Positions 1-10,680 of a DNA stretch of 64,000 nt are shown in pieces (within the stretch, counting starts at the first letter, position 1; each line of letters opens with the position of its first letter). Made by a program: the position numbers and the translations under genes. The stretch covers positions 7,812,001-7,876,000 of the forward strand of contig NZ_CP070225.1 in the NCBI RefSeq assembly GCF_021631985.1, written 5' to 3'. The stretch is from Sandaracinus amylolyticus (GTDB lineage: Bacteria > Myxococcota_A > Polyangia > Polyangiales > Sandaracinaceae). Below the pieces are notes generated by a model. That model searched no databases, was not told where the DNA came from, and worked only from the letters and a program-made list of their open reading frames with translations.

Positions 1-468
1 GTGCACCGCGAGCAGGCGTTGCTGCTCGAGCACGACGTGATCGTGCTGCAGCACCCGTTCTACTGGTACAGCGCGCCGGCGATCGTGAAGGAGTGGCTCG
101 ACGTCGTGCTCGAGCACGGCTGGGCCTACGGCGTCGGCGGCGATGCACTGCGCGGCAAGCTCTTGATGAACGCGACCACCACCGGCGGCGCCGAGGCGGC
201 GTACCACCCCGAGGGGCGCAATCGCTTCACGATGCGGCACCTCCTCTCGCCCTTCGATCAGAGCGCGCACCTCTGCGGGATGCGCTATCTCGCGCCCTTC
301 GTGGTGCACGGCGCGCTCCGGCTCTCGAAGGACGACGAGGTCGCGCCGTGGTCGCGGCGCTACGCGCAGATGCTCGCGATGCTGCGCGACGATCGGCTCG
401 ATCTCGGGCGCGCCGCACACGCGGAGACGATGAACGTCCTGATCGACGAGACGGAGGCGGCGCGATGA
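1..468 (+). CDS. KefF/MdaB-like NAD(P)H quinone reductase, 5' partial
   Basis: The visible 155 residues are the C-terminal part of a flavodoxin-like NAD(P)H dehydrogenase (quinone) of the KefF/KefG/MdaB family; the true start lies upstream of the window, so the GTG at base 1 is probably internal. Recognisable family signatures are HPFYWYSAPAIVKEWLD (residues 18-34) and the GGAEAAYHPEG loop near residue 63. Its TGA stop overlaps the ATG of the next gene (ATGA, 465-468), and that gene encodes a KefB/C-type antiporter. In E. coli KefF is the cytosolic ancillary subunit that activates KefC in response to electrophiles, so the translational coupling supports the same pairing here. The domain assignment is by motif; the role is inferred from the neighbour. 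Confidence 0.85.
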   Translation: MHREQALLLEHDVIVLQHPFYWYSAPAIVKEWLDVVLEHGWAYGVGGDALRGKLLMNATTTGGAEAAYHPEGRNRFTMRHLLSPFDQSAHLCGMRYLAPFVVHGALRLSKDDEVAPWSRRYAQMLAMLRDDRLDLGRAAHAETMNVLIDETEAAR

Positions 469-2333
469 GCGGGGATCTCTTCACGCAGGCGTTCGTCTAT
501 CTCACCGCGGCGCTGATCGCGGTGCCGATCGCGAACCGGCTCGGGCTCGGCTCGGTGCTCGGTTATCTCTTCGCGGGCGTGGTGATCGGGCCCTTCGCGC
601 TCGGGCTCGTCGGGCGCGAGGGACAGGACGTCATGCACTTCGCCGAGTTCGGCGTGGTGATGATGCTCTTCCTGATCGGCCTCGAGCTGCGGCCTTCGCT
701 GCTCTGGGAGATGCGCCGCACGATCCTCGGGCTCGGTGGCCTGCAGGTCGTGGTGACGGCGATCGTGGTCGCGGGGATCGCGTGGGCGCTCGGGCTCGCA
801 CCGGGCCCGGCGATCACCACCGGGATGATCCTCTCGCTGAGCTCGACCGCGATCGTGCTGCAGAGCCTCAGCGAGAAGAACCTGCTGCGCACCGCGGGAG
901 GTCAGGCGAGCTTCTCGGTCCTGCTCTTCCAGGACATCGCGGTCATCCCGATGATCGCGGTGATCCCGCTGCTCGCGTCGCGAGCGCCCGAGGTCGCGGC
1001 CGATGCCGCGCACGGCGCGGGTCACGCCGATCGTCCCGCATGGCTGCAGGCGCTGCTCGTGCTCGCGGCGATCGGCGGGATCATCGTCGCGGGGCGCTTC
1101 CTCGTGCGGCCGATGTTCCGCTATCTCGCGTCGACGCGTCAGCGCGAGGTGTTCACCGCGGCCGCGCTCTTCCTCGTCATCGCGATCACGCTCCTGATGC
1201 AGCGCGTGGGGCTCTCGGCGGCACTCGGGACGTTCCTCGCGGGGCTCGTGCTCGCGGAGAGCGAGTACCGCCACGAGCTCGAGGGCGACCTCGAGCCGTT
1301 CAAGGGGCTCCTGCTCGGGCTCTTCTTCATCTCGGTCGGCGCGAGCATCGACTTCGCGCTCCTGATGGAGCAGCCGCTGCTCATCGCGGCGCTGGTGCTC
1401 GGGCTCGTCGTGGTGAAGCTCGGCGTGCTCTACGTCGTGGCGCGCGTGTTCGGCCTGGTGCGCCCGGCGCGATGGCTCTTCGCGTTCGCGCTCGCGCAGG
1501 GCGGTGAGTTCGCGTTCGTGCTCGCGTCGTTCGCGCTGCAGAACGGCGTGCTCACGCGCGAGCAGGCGGGCCCGATCGTCGCGGTGGTCGCGCTCTCGAT
1601 GCTCGCGACGCCGCTGCTGCTGATCGTCGTCGAGCGCTTCGTGCTGCCCCGCGTGACCGACGCCACGCCCGAGCGCGCCGACGACGAGATCCCGCACCAC
1701 GACAACCCGGTGGTGATCGCGGGCTTCGGTCGCTTCGGGCAGATCGTCGGACGTCTGCTGCGCGCGACCGGCTACGAGACGACCGTGCTCGATCACGACG
1801 CCGAGACGGTCGAGGGCGTCCAGCGCGCCGGGCTGAAGGTCTACTACGGCGACGCGTCGCGCATCGAGCTGCTGCACGCCGCGGGATGCGCGCGCGCGAA
1901 GGTCTTCGTGCTCGCGATCGACGACCGCGAGCGCTCGCTGCAGATCGCGCGGGCGGTGCGCCAGCACTTCCCGAACCTGCAGGTGATCGCGCGCGCCTGG
2001 GACCGCCTGCACTACTACGAGCTGCGCAAGCTCGGCATCACCCACGTGTTCCGCGAGACGTTCGGCAGCGCGATGGAGGCCGGCACCGCGACGCTGCGCG
2101 CGCTGGGGCTGCGGGCCCACCAGGCGCACCGCGCGTCGCAGGCGTATCGCGCGCAGGATGCACGCGCGCTCGAGGAGCTCGCCGAGCTGTGGGACGGCGA
2201 CGAGGACGTGTATTTCGCGGCAGTGCGACGCGCGAACGAAGAGGCGGAGCGCCTCCTCAAGGCGAGCGCGAAGCAGCGCGAGATCGTGTCCGACGGCGCG
2301 TTCGACAACGAGGTGCTGCGACCCGACGCGTGA
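465..2333 (+). CDS. KefB/KefC-like monovalent cation:proton antiporter with RCK domain
   Basis: 622 residues, close to the usual KefC length. Residues 1-400 form the CPA2 exchanger with about 12-13 hydrophobic segments, including the LGYLFAGVVIGP, MMLFLIGLELRP and LSLSSTAIVLQ signatures. Residues ~415-540 are a TrkA-N/RCK Rossmann domain with GFGRFGQIVGRLL as the nucleotide-binding loop. The protein should exchange K+ for H+ across the inner membrane, gated by glutathione adducts through the RCK domain in characterised homologues. The ATG at 465 overlaps the stop of the KefF-like gene, indicating coupling. The tail after ~540 is charged and less conserved. Whether it is KefB-like or KefC-like cannot be decided by eye. 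Confidence 0.92.
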   Translation: MSGDLFTQAFVYLTAALIAVPIANRLGLGSVLGYLFAGVVIGPFALGLVGREGQDVMHFAEFGVVMMLFLIGLELRPSLLWEMRRTILGLGGLQVVVTAIVVAGIAWALGLAPGPAITTGMILSLSSTAIVLQSLSEKNLLRTAGGQASFSVLLFQDIAVIPMIAVIPLLASRAPEVAADAAHGAGHADRPAWLQALLVLAAIGGIIVAGRFLVRPMFRYLASTRQREVFTAAALFLVIAITLLMQRVGLSAALGTFLAGLVLAESEYRHELEGDLEPFKGLLLGLFFISVGASIDFALLMEQPLLIAALVLGLVVVKLGVLYVVARVFGLVRPARWLFAFALAQGGEFAFVLASFALQNGVLTREQAGPIVAVVALSMLATPLLLIVVERFVLPRVTDATPERADDEIPHHDNPVVIAGFGRFGQIVGRLLRATGYETTVLDHDAETVEGVQRAGLKVYYGDASRIELLHAAGCARAKVFVLAIDDRERSLQIARAVRQHFPNLQVIARAWDRLHYYELRKLGITHVFRETFGSAMEAGTATLRALGLRAHQAHRASQAYRAQDARALEELAELWDGDEDVYFAAVRRANEEAERLLKASAKQREIVSDGAFDNEVLRPDA

Positions 2334-2342
2334 GCTCCAGCT

Positions 2343-2430
2343 GGAGTGCTCGCCTGCGCCGGGCCCGCACGGGAGCGTGCGGAGCACGCGGACGGGAGGA
2401 CCTGGAGCGGGGCGAGCCGATTTGGACACT
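2343..2430. repeat. Intergenic repeat, copy A, with conserved hairpin
   Basis: About 88 bases after kefC closely match 35953-36029 (copy B). Both contain the stem CCGCACG / CGTGCGG around a 4-base loop (GGAG here, GAAG in copy B), framed by GTGCTC and AGCAC, and both end in GGGCGAGCCGA. The match drops off at the edges and neither copy is in a recognisable gene. It may be a small non-autonomous repeat or a conserved regulatory or structured element; only two clear copies are visible in this window. Confidence 0.7.
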
Positions 2431-2459
2431 CTTCGAGCACGTTCGGGGCGGTCGGGTGT

Positions 2460-2487
2460 CGAAAACTCCGGCGGCGCACAGTTTTCG
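2460..2487. promoter_or_regulatory. Perfect 8-bp inverted repeat upstream of a small gene
   Basis: CGAAAACT and AGTTTTCG are separated by 12 GC-rich bases. The element lies 126 bases past the kefC-like stop and 37 bases before the GTG of the next gene, with no T-run after it. It could be an operator, a factor-dependent terminator or a leader hairpin. Direct sequence observation; function inferred. Confidence 0.45.
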
Positions 2488-2524
2488 GGGTCTCCCGCCC
2501 CCATCGCGTGGTACCCTGCCGTCC

Positions 2525-2923
2525 GTGCTGGAGCGGCTCCACCAGGGCTGGGAGTGGATGCGCACCCATCGGCGACGGTGGGCGCCCGCGCTCGCGATCG
2601 TCGCGGCGCTGGTCGTGGGGCGCGAGGTCCTGGGCAGCACGCCCCGCGAGGTCGACGTCGAGCTGCCGATCGGCGCGGAGCACGCCGACATCCGGCGCGT
2701 GGACGTGACGTACCTGGAGTCCGACGCGCTCGTCCATCACGTGTCGCTGCGGTATCCGAGCGGCGCGCCGGAGTCGGTGCGGCACACGGTCGAGCTCGCG
2801 CCGGGCCGCTACGTCGTGGCGGTCGATCTGGTGCACGAAGACGGCGCGACGGAGTCGCGCGAGGGCAGGCTCGATGCACCCGCGGAGGGGCGGGTGCGCG
2901 TGAGCCTGCGGGAGGGTTCCTAG
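2525..2923 (+). CDS. Small single-pass membrane protein, unknown function
   Basis: 132 residues from the GTG at 2525; an ATG at 2558 would give 121 residues. An N-terminal basic stretch (RTHRRRW) precedes one hydrophobic segment ([13 protein letters not shown]), then a ~90-residue periplasmic part with a beta-sandwich-like pattern ([25 protein letters not shown]) of the kind seen in small carrier or PEGA-like domains. It ends one base before the GTG of the FHA-sigma54 activator, so the two are probably co-transcribed. I do not recognise the family. Confidence 0.7.
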   Translation: MLERLHQGWEWMRTHRRRWAPALAIVAALVVGREVLGSTPREVDVELPIGAEHADIRRVDVTYLESDALVHHVSLRYPSGAPESVRHTVELAPGRYVVAVDLVHEDGATESREGRLDAPAEGRVRVSLREGS

Positions 2924-2924
2924 C

Positions 2925-4337
<1,413 letters not shown>

Positions 4338-4341
4338 TCGT

Positions 4342-6612
4342 TCAGCGCGCCCAGCGCTGGAACGAGATCGCGGCGGTCTCGCTCTCGGTCGCGGGGCGGC
4401 ACGCGCCGTGGAACGCGAGCGTGCGGCGCTGCGGATCGTAGCGATAGCCGTCGACCGTGCTGCGCGGCATGTCGTCGGCGTCGCACGCGAGCGGATCGCG
4501 CACCGCGCTCAGCGCGACACGGAGCGAGGCCGCGGCGAGCGGCACGTCGACGCGATGGCCGGTGCGCGCGATCGTGTCCCGGGTGATGGCGTCCATCGCG
4601 CGCAGCACCGCGGGCGCGCCGACGATCGAGCCGAGCACGCCGCCGGTCGCGGTGACGACCGCCGCGTGGCGCTGCTGCGACACGCCGTCGATCGGCTGGG
4701 GGTTGAACTCGCGACTGCCGTTCGTGAGATCGCAGACACCGGCGGTGCACCCGCACGCCGCGCCCGAGGGACAGACGACGCCGTGCACCGTGATCGGCGC
4801 GCCCGTCGGGTTGTTCGGCGCCGCGCCGAAGAAGCTCACGAAGTCGGCGACGGGCACGCACGCGGTGCCCGCGCGCTCGGGGGTGCCGCCGGGCCCGCAG
4901 TTCGTGCTCGTGGTGGCATCGCCGGTCGTCTGGTCGTCGGCATCGCCGACGAGGACGATCACGAGCCGCGCGGCCGCGCGGATGCGCATCGGGGACTCGT
5001 CCTCGCCGGGTGCGGTGCCGGGCGCGATGGCGTTCACCGCGGCGCGCGCCGAGCCCAGGATCGCCTCGGCGCCCGCGCCCGCGATGCTGACCCAGCACCC
5101 GCCGTGGGTGCCCTGCGAGCCGTCGCCCGGGCAGCTCGCGGGCTCGGGCGTGGTCGGCACCTGAGAGCACGTGCCCGCGACACAGACGCTGTTCTCGGAG
5201 AGCCATGCGCCGACGAGGTTCGCGTTGCGCGTGAACTGGCGCAGCCGCAGCGAGTTCCCCGCCGCCGCGGCGATGTAGCTCGACGTCACGAGGCCCATGC
5301 GCCAGTCGAGCTGCGCGTTCTCGAGCGCGCGCGCCATCGCACGCGCTGCTTCGCCGAGCGCGGTCTGCGAGGAACGCATCGAGCCGCTGTCGTCGACGAC
5401 GAAGAGCACGTCGAGCTGCGGCGTGGAGAGCGGCGAGAGGAGACGGCACGTCGGCGCGAGCGCGTCGCCCGCGGTGCCGAGCGCCGCGCCCGCGACGAAG
5501 TCGTGCGCCACGAACGCCGCGGCGCTCTCGGCCGCGGCGCCGGTGACGCTCGCGCGCTGGGCGACCGAGACCAGCACGACGGCCTCGGTGGCGCTGCGGA
5601 GCACGTAGAGCGCGCGGAGCTGCATCGCGCCGGTCGCGCCGGTCGCGGCGTCGAGGCGCCCGGTGCTGCCCGGCGCGAGCACATCGACGAGCGCGTTCGC
5701 GTGGTCGTCGGCGTCGAGCGTGCTCGCCTGGGTGTACGAGACGACGAGCGCGGGCGCGCCGTCCCACGTGGTCGTGGAGATCGCCTCGCGCTCGCTCAGC
5801 GCGCCGGCGGTCGCGAGCGCGGGGCGCAGCGCCTCCTCGAGGCCGAGCGGCCCGACGACGCCGTCACCGGGCATCACGCGGAGCGCGACGAACGCGACCG
5901 AGGTCGGGGCGTCGCGGCCGAGCACGCCGATCGGCGCGCCCGACGACACGACCTCGACCGTCGTCGATCCCTGCGGCAGCACGAGCGCGAGATCCGCCGG
6001 CGCGACGTTGGTGATCGCGACCTCGCGACGGCCGCTCGCGGTGCACGCCGCGCCGATCGAAGCGGGCGGCGAGGTGGGGTCGTTCGGATCGGTCTCGCCT
6101 TCGTCGAGCGCTCCGTCGCGGCCCGCGTCCTCGACGCCGTCCTCGATGCCGTCGCCGTCGGTGTCGGCGCGCGTCGGATCGGTGGTGGTCGACGCGTCGA
6201 GGTCGGGCACGAAACGATCGGCGCACGCCGTGGCGTCGAAGGGCGTCGCGAGCCCGCGCTCGATGCCGTCCGAGAGCCCGTCGCCGTCGCTGTCGAACAC
6301 GCTCGGATCGGTCTCGCCCTCGTCGAGCTCGCCGTCGCCGTCGAGGTCTTCGCCGAGCCATCCCTCGCGGGTCGGACCGTCGATCAGTCCGTCGCAGTCG
6401 GAGTCGATCGGCGGAACGTACGCGTCGGACCCGCCGTCGGAGCCCGCGTCGATCGGTGCCTCGCCGCCCGCGTCCGATCCCGCGTCGGGCGCGGCAGCAT
6501 CGACGACGTGCGCGGCATCCGGGAGATCGTGGCCCGCGTCGCCCGGAGGGGCCTCTCCGTCACACGCCGAGAGGAACACGAGCGTGGCGACGAACAGTGT
6601 TACGCGAGTCAT
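4342..6612 (-). CDS. VWA lipoprotein with thrombospondin-3-like repeats
   Basis: 756 residues. A lipoprotein signal (LFVATLVFLSAC, lipid Cys17) is followed by an Asp/Ala/Gly linker and several calcium-binding DxDxDGxxD repeats (DSDCDGLIDG, DSDGDGLSDG, DTDGDGIEDG) at about 70-175. After a ~200-residue unassigned segment, a von Willebrand A domain begins at ~405 with VVDDSGSM, an intact MIDAS DxSxS. It also has several cysteines and ends in a short Trp/Arg tail. Expected location is the outer or inner membrane face. It lies 64 bases beyond the P-domain lipoprotein on the same strand and could be the last gene of the MoxR/VWA cluster, though it may have its own promoter. Confidence 0.85.
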   Translation of the reverse strand: MTRVTLFVATLVFLSACDGEAPPGDAGHDLPDAAHVVDAAAPDAGSDAGGEAPIDAGSDGGSDAYVPPIDSDCDGLIDGPTREGWLGEDLDGDGELDEGETDPSVFDSDGDGLSDGIERGLATPFDATACADRFVPDLDASTTTDPTRADTDGDGIEDGVEDAGRDGALDEGETDPNDPTSPPASIGAACTASGRREVAITNVAPADLALVLPQGSTTVEVVSSGAPIGVLGRDAPTSVAFVALRVMPGDGVVGPLGLEEALRPALATAGALSEREAISTTTWDGAPALVVSYTQASTLDADDHANALVDVLAPGSTGRLDAATGATGAMQLRALYVLRSATEAVVLVSVAQRASVTGAAAESAAAFVAHDFVAGAALGTAGDALAPTCRLLSPLSTPQLDVLFVVDDSGSMRSSQTALGEAARAMARALENAQLDWRMGLVTSSYIAAAAGNSLRLRQFTRNANLVGAWLSENSVCVAGTCSQVPTTPEPASCPGDGSQGTHGGCWVSIAGAGAEAILGSARAAVNAIAPGTAPGEDESPMRIRAAARLVIVLVGDADDQTTGDATTSTNCGPGGTPERAGTACVPVADFVSFFGAAPNNPTGAPITVHGVVCPSGAACGCTAGVCDLTNGSREFNPQPIDGVSQQRHAAVVTATGGVLGSIVGAPAVLRAMDAITRDTIARTGHRVDVPLAAASLRVALSAVRDPLACDADDMPRSTVDGYRYDPQRRTLAFHGACRPATESETAAISFQRWAR

Positions 6613-6676
6613 CCAGCGCGGACGTTATCAGACCCGCGATCGCGGAGGAGACTCAACGGCGACACATCCGTGAGCC

Positions 6677-8125
6677 TCATCCCATCGGCGCGACGATCAC
6701 GCGGCCGCCACCGCCACCGCCGTTGCTGCGCGATCCCGGCGTCGGCGACTGCTGCCAGGGCTGGGGCGGAGGCGGAGGCTGAGGAGGCAGCGGACGCCGG
6801 CCCCAGGGATCGAGCACCGGTGCTTGCTGGGGCGGCATCGTGGTCGTGCGCGGCCGCGATCGCCGCACCTGCGGGCGCGTCGGGGGCGGAGGCGACTGGG
6901 TGCCGAAGCCGATCGTGGGATCGCCGCGGCCGCCCGATCCACCGGTGCCGGTGAGGCCGAGGCCATCGCTCTGCGTCGCGATCGGCGCGCCCGACTCGAC
7001 GCACGCGAGGCGCAGCGTGAACGAGCGGAACGTGCCGGTGTCGGCGCCCGCATCGTCGTGCACCGCCATCGTCCACTGACCGCGCGCGCTCTGTCCTGCG
7101 AGGCGCTGCAGCGCGCCGCGTCGCGCGTTCCAGTCGTAGCTCGTGACCAGGTTCGCGCGGCCCGCGCCACCGTGGTCGTGCAGCGTGACCTCGGTGCCGC
7201 TCGGCGCGCGGAGCACGACGCGCAGATCGCCGATGAACGAGTGACGGATGTCGACGTCCACGGTTGCGCGCGCAACCGTGCACTCCGCGTTCACGTCGAC
7301 CGCCTGGCGCGCGACCTGGTAGTCGCGGATCGGCTGCGCGCTCGACGCGGTCGCGACGAGCTCGGCGCCCTGCATCGTCGCGCCGATGGACGCGACGCCG
7401 CCGAGGCTCGCGATCTGCGGCGCCGGCCCGCCGGGCAGCGTCGCGTGCATCACCACCGCACCGCCGATCAGACGCCCGCTCACCTCGGTGCTCGGGCGGC
7501 CCGGCATGTCGAGCACGAAGCGGCGCTCGGTGCCGATCTCGCTCGCGCTCACGTGGATGACGAACATCGCGGGCGTGGTGCCGAGCACCTGGCCCTCGGG
7601 CGTGCGCACCGACGCGCCCGGCGGATCGCTGGTGACCGTCACGCTCACCGCCTGACGATCGCTGCCCGGCGCCGGCGGCGCGCTCGCGGGATCGCTGCCC
7701 GCGGGCGCGATCACCAGCTCGTACTGCAGATCCTCGGCCTGGTGCAGCGACGCGACGTGCACCGCGTAGTCGCCCGCTCGATCGACGGTGACGTGCGGCG
7801 CGTGGCCCGCGCCGCCGTCGCTGTCGCAGCGCACCTCGCCGCCGCCGGAGATCGCGAGCGCGAGCGGGCCGCGGCTCGAGCGCGCGGTGATCGTGACCGC
7901 GGTCGCGTCGTCGAGGTGCACGACGTGCTCGGGCGCTGCGGGATCGAGATACCCAGGGCACCCGGGGCTGAGCTCGATCGCGGGGGCGACGGCGCGCGTG
8001 CTGCCCGAGAGCGTGGCGCTCGGCGCCGCGCTCGAGATCGTGACCTCGGCGAAGCGGGGCTCACCGGGACCGCCGCACGCGACCAGCAGCGCGGCGATAC
8101 AGAGGAGAGATCGCAGGCGCGTCAC
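6677..8125 (-). CDS. Lipoprotein with PEGA-like and proprotein-convertase P domains
   Basis: 482 residues from a GTG that overlaps the stop of the VWA gene (GTGA). It has a lipobox (LLCIAALLVAC). About 30-140 resembles a PPC-type beta-sandwich (VHLDDATAVTITARSS, DRAGDYAVHVAS). About 155-235 looks like a PEGA segment (VTVTSDPPGASVRTPEG). A P domain follows (~285-385; VDVDIRHSFIGDLRVVL, GQWTMAVHDDAGADTGT). The C-terminal ~90 residues are Pro/Gln/Gly-rich, ending in a glycine run. P domains usually accompany secreted subtilisins, but no protease domain is present, so this is more likely a binding or scaffold protein. Overlap places it at the end of the MoxR-DUF58-VWA operon. Confidence 0.85.
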   Translation of the reverse strand: MTRLRSLLCIAALLVACGGPGEPRFAEVTISSAAPSATLSGSTRAVAPAIELSPGCPGYLDPAAPEHVVHLDDATAVTITARSSRGPLALAISGGGEVRCDSDGGAGHAPHVTVDRAGDYAVHVASLHQAEDLQYELVIAPAGSDPASAPPAPGSDRQAVSVTVTSDPPGASVRTPEGQVLGTTPAMFVIHVSASEIGTERRFVLDMPGRPSTEVSGRLIGGAVVMHATLPGGPAPQIASLGGVASIGATMQGAELVATASSAQPIRDYQVARQAVDVNAECTVARATVDVDIRHSFIGDLRVVLRAPSGTEVTLHDHGGAGRANLVTSYDWNARRGALQRLAGQSARGQWTMAVHDDAGADTGTFRSFTLRLACVESGAPIATQSDGLGLTGTGGSGGRGDPTIGFGTQSPPPPTRPQVRRSRPRTTTMPPQQAPVLDPWGRRPLPPQPPPPPQPWQQSPTPGSRSNGGGGGGRVIVAPMG

Positions 8126-10680
8126 GCGGCCTCCTTGTCGTTCTTCTGGCGGGGCGCGGGCGAGTCGGTCAGCGAGGGACGACCACGCGCGGGCACCGGG
8201 ATGCGCGAGGGACGCTCCACCGAGAGCCCGCTCGCGAGGCGGCGATCGGGCAGGCGCAGGAGGAGGAGCGAGAGCACGTAGAGAACGAGCGCGAGCGCGA
8301 GGATCGCGGTGCGCAGCGGGCGCATGACCTCGGCCTCGCCGGGCGCCTCGAGCACCGCGAGCGGCGCGTCGACCACGCGTCCTCCGCCGATCGTCGCGAG
8401 ACGATCGAGCGCGGCGCGATCGGGCCCGAACGCGCGCAGCGACTCGGGGTACGGTGCTTCGTCACCGGCCGCCGCAGTGGGCTCGGGATCGATCGGGAGG
8501 CGCGCATCGACGAGGAACTGCTCGCCGATCGCGAGGGGCACTTCGCTCTGCCACACGCCGGGACCGCGCGGCTCGAGCTCGAGCGCTGCGCCCGGACCAC
8601 GCGCCCGGAACATCCGCACGATCGGCGCCGGCTCGAGCACGGGGAACGGGGACACGACGGTGACATGCCGCACGTCGGCGCGGAGCGGATCGCGCTCGAC
8701 GATGACGCGCGGCGGCTCGACGGTGCGGGTGCGCAACATGCCGCGCGCGAGCGACGACCAGAACGTGCGGAACCCCGGCCACGCGCGGAAGTGATCGGCC
8801 CAGCTGCCGCTCGTCGCGCTGGTGAAGGTCGCGACCTGACCGAGCCCGCGGTGCCAGTGCGCGAGCAGCGGCATGCCCTCGGTCGCGGTGAGCGCGACCG
8901 TGGCGCCGGTCTTCGGCGCGGAGAGCGCGTGACCGTTGAGCGCGGGCGCGCTCTCGAACGACACGCCGTCGAGCATCGCGAGGTGCGTCTGCTCGCGCAC
9001 CCGGAACGAGCTCTGTCGATGCGCGGGCGGCTGGCGGTACATCGCCTCGCTCACCACGAGCGAGGTGAGGCCCGCGGCGCTCGTCGTGTGGTAGCGACCG
9101 CGCCCGATGCGCGCGATCTCGGAGAGCAGCTGCGAGTAGGGGCCGATCGTGATCGTCGAGATCGACACCCCGCGACCCGCGAGCGCGATCGCGGCCGCGA
9201 TCGCCGACTGCGGCTCGCTCTCGCCGTCGCTCACCAGGATCACGTGATGGATGTACCGCGGATCGTTCGACATGATCCGGTTCGCAGCCTGGACCGCGGC
9301 GGCGATGTTGGTGCCGCCCTCGGCGTTCAGGCCCTGGATGAAGCCGACCACGGTGTCGGCCTGCGACATCGGCACGGGCGCCTGCACGCGATCGGCGGCG
9401 CCCGAGAACGCGACCGCACCGACCATCGCATCGGCGCGCAGCGCGCGCACCGCGGCGACCCCGGCGCGGCGCGCCGACTCCATCGCGTGGCCGCTCATGC
9501 TCGAGCTGCGGTCGATCACGATCACGAGCTCGAGCGGGCGCGGCTCGGGCAGCGCGGGCGGCGGCTCGATGGGCTCGATCTCGCGGAGCACGCGCGGGGT
9601 GCGACGCACCGCGTTCGAGCCGGTGACGGTGATGAGCCCACCGCCCTGCTCTTCCACCCAGCGCCGCAGCGTGCGCTGCTGCTCCTCGGTGAAGTCGCCG
9701 AGCTCCATCTCGTCGGCGATCACGAGCGAGTAGCGGTCGTAGTCGGCGAGGCGCGTGAACGCGGCCTGCGGGCCGACCACGTCGACGTCCATGCCCGACT
9801 CGCGCAGCACCCGCGCCAGCGCGGGCTCGGGACGATCGAGGTCGTGATGGATGCGGACGCGCGGCTTGGGCAGCACCTCGACCAGCGAGCGCCAGCGATC
9901 GTTGAGCGCGATTCCGTCGCCCGCGTGCAGCACGAGCTCGAGCTCGTGCATGCCCGGCTGATCGGGGAATTCGACCGCGATGCGGCGCTCCGAGGTGCCT
10001 TCGGGCACGTCGAGCTCGGTGGTCGCGACGCTGCGTCCGTCGAGCAGCGCTTCGAAGCGCACGTGGCGCGACATCGACGCGACGATGGTCGCGCCCACGT
10101 CGAGCGTCTCGGCGGCGCGCACCAGGCGCGGGGTCTCGACCGACGCGATCGCGACTCCGTCGATCGGCGGCGAGATGCCCATCGGGAGCACCGAGACCTC
10201 GACCCCGGCGCGGCGCGCCGCGTCGATCGCGGCGGGGAGATCGCCCGCGGGATCACGTCCGTCGGTCGCGAGGAGCACGCGACGCACCCGATCGCGCGGC
10301 ATCGTCGCGACCGCGGCCGACAGGCGCGTGGCGACGTCCTCGCGCGCGCCTTGTTGTGCGGCGCCGACGATGCGCGCGCTCACCTCGGGATGCGCGGCGT
10401 GCATGCGGCCGAGCTCGCTCTCGAGCGCGGCGCGCTCTTCGGGCGCGATCGCGGGCGAGCCGTCGATCACGGTCGCGAGCGCGAGGTCGTCGGTGGGCCA
10501 CGCGATGCGCACGTCGGCGACCGAGAGCACGACCAGCGCGACCACCAGCGCGCGGAGGATCGCCGCGGCCCAGCGACGTCCGCGCGAGAGCGCGAACTTG
10601 CTGCGCAGCGTGAGCACGAGCAGCAGCGGGACCGCGAGGAGACCCCACAGCGCGATCGGCCAGCCGACGGTGATGCTCAC
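8122..10680 (-). CDS. Large VWA-domain membrane protein of the MoxR/BatA cluster
   Basis: 852 residues from a GTG overlapping the BatA-like stop (GTGA, 10677-10680). Two N-terminal membrane segments (PIALWGLLAVPLLLVLTL, AAILRALVVALVVLSVA) precede a periplasmic domain. A glutamine-amidotransferase-like region (~270-345) contains the EEQGGGLITVTGSNA stretch. A VWA domain near residue 388 has an intact MIDAS (VIVIDRSSSMSG) and continues to ~520. A last membrane helix (TAILALALVLYVLSLLLL) is followed by a basic, Ser/Pro-rich cytoplasmic tail. Such proteins are partners of MoxR ATPases in assembling or gating envelope complexes. The reading frame extends far upstream of this start, but the strong coupling signal and membrane topology fix the start here. 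Confidence 0.9.
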   Translation of the reverse strand: MSITVGWPIALWGLLAVPLLLVLTLRSKFALSRGRRWAAAILRALVVALVVLSVADVRIAWPTDDLALATVIDGSPAIAPEERAALESELGRMHAAHPEVSARIVGAAQQGAREDVATRLSAAVATMPRDRVRRVLLATDGRDPAGDLPAAIDAARRAGVEVSVLPMGISPPIDGVAIASVETPRLVRAAETLDVGATIVASMSRHVRFEALLDGRSVATTELDVPEGTSERRIAVEFPDQPGMHELELVLHAGDGIALNDRWRSLVEVLPKPRVRIHHDLDRPEPALARVLRESGMDVDVVGPQAAFTRLADYDRYSLVIADEMELGDFTEEQQRTLRRWVEEQGGGLITVTGSNAVRRTPRVLREIEPIEPPPALPEPRPLELVIVIDRSSSMSGHAMESARRAGVAAVRALRADAMVGAVAFSGAADRVQAPVPMSQADTVVGFIQGLNAEGGTNIAAAVQAANRIMSNDPRYIHHVILVSDGESEPQSAIAAAIALAGRGVSISTITIGPYSQLLSEIARIGRGRYHTTSAAGLTSLVVSEAMYRQPPAHRQSSFRVREQTHLAMLDGVSFESAPALNGHALSAPKTGATVALTATEGMPLLAHWHRGLGQVATFTSATSGSWADHFRAWPGFRTFWSSLARGMLRTRTVEPPRVIVERDPLRADVRHVTVVSPFPVLEPAPIVRMFRARGPGAALELEPRGPGVWQSEVPLAIGEQFLVDARLPIDPEPTAAAGDEAPYPESLRAFGPDRAALDRLATIGGGRVVDAPLAVLEAPGEAEVMRPLRTAILALALVLYVLSLLLLRLPDRRLASGLSVERPSRIPVPARGRPSLTDSPAPRQKNDKEAA

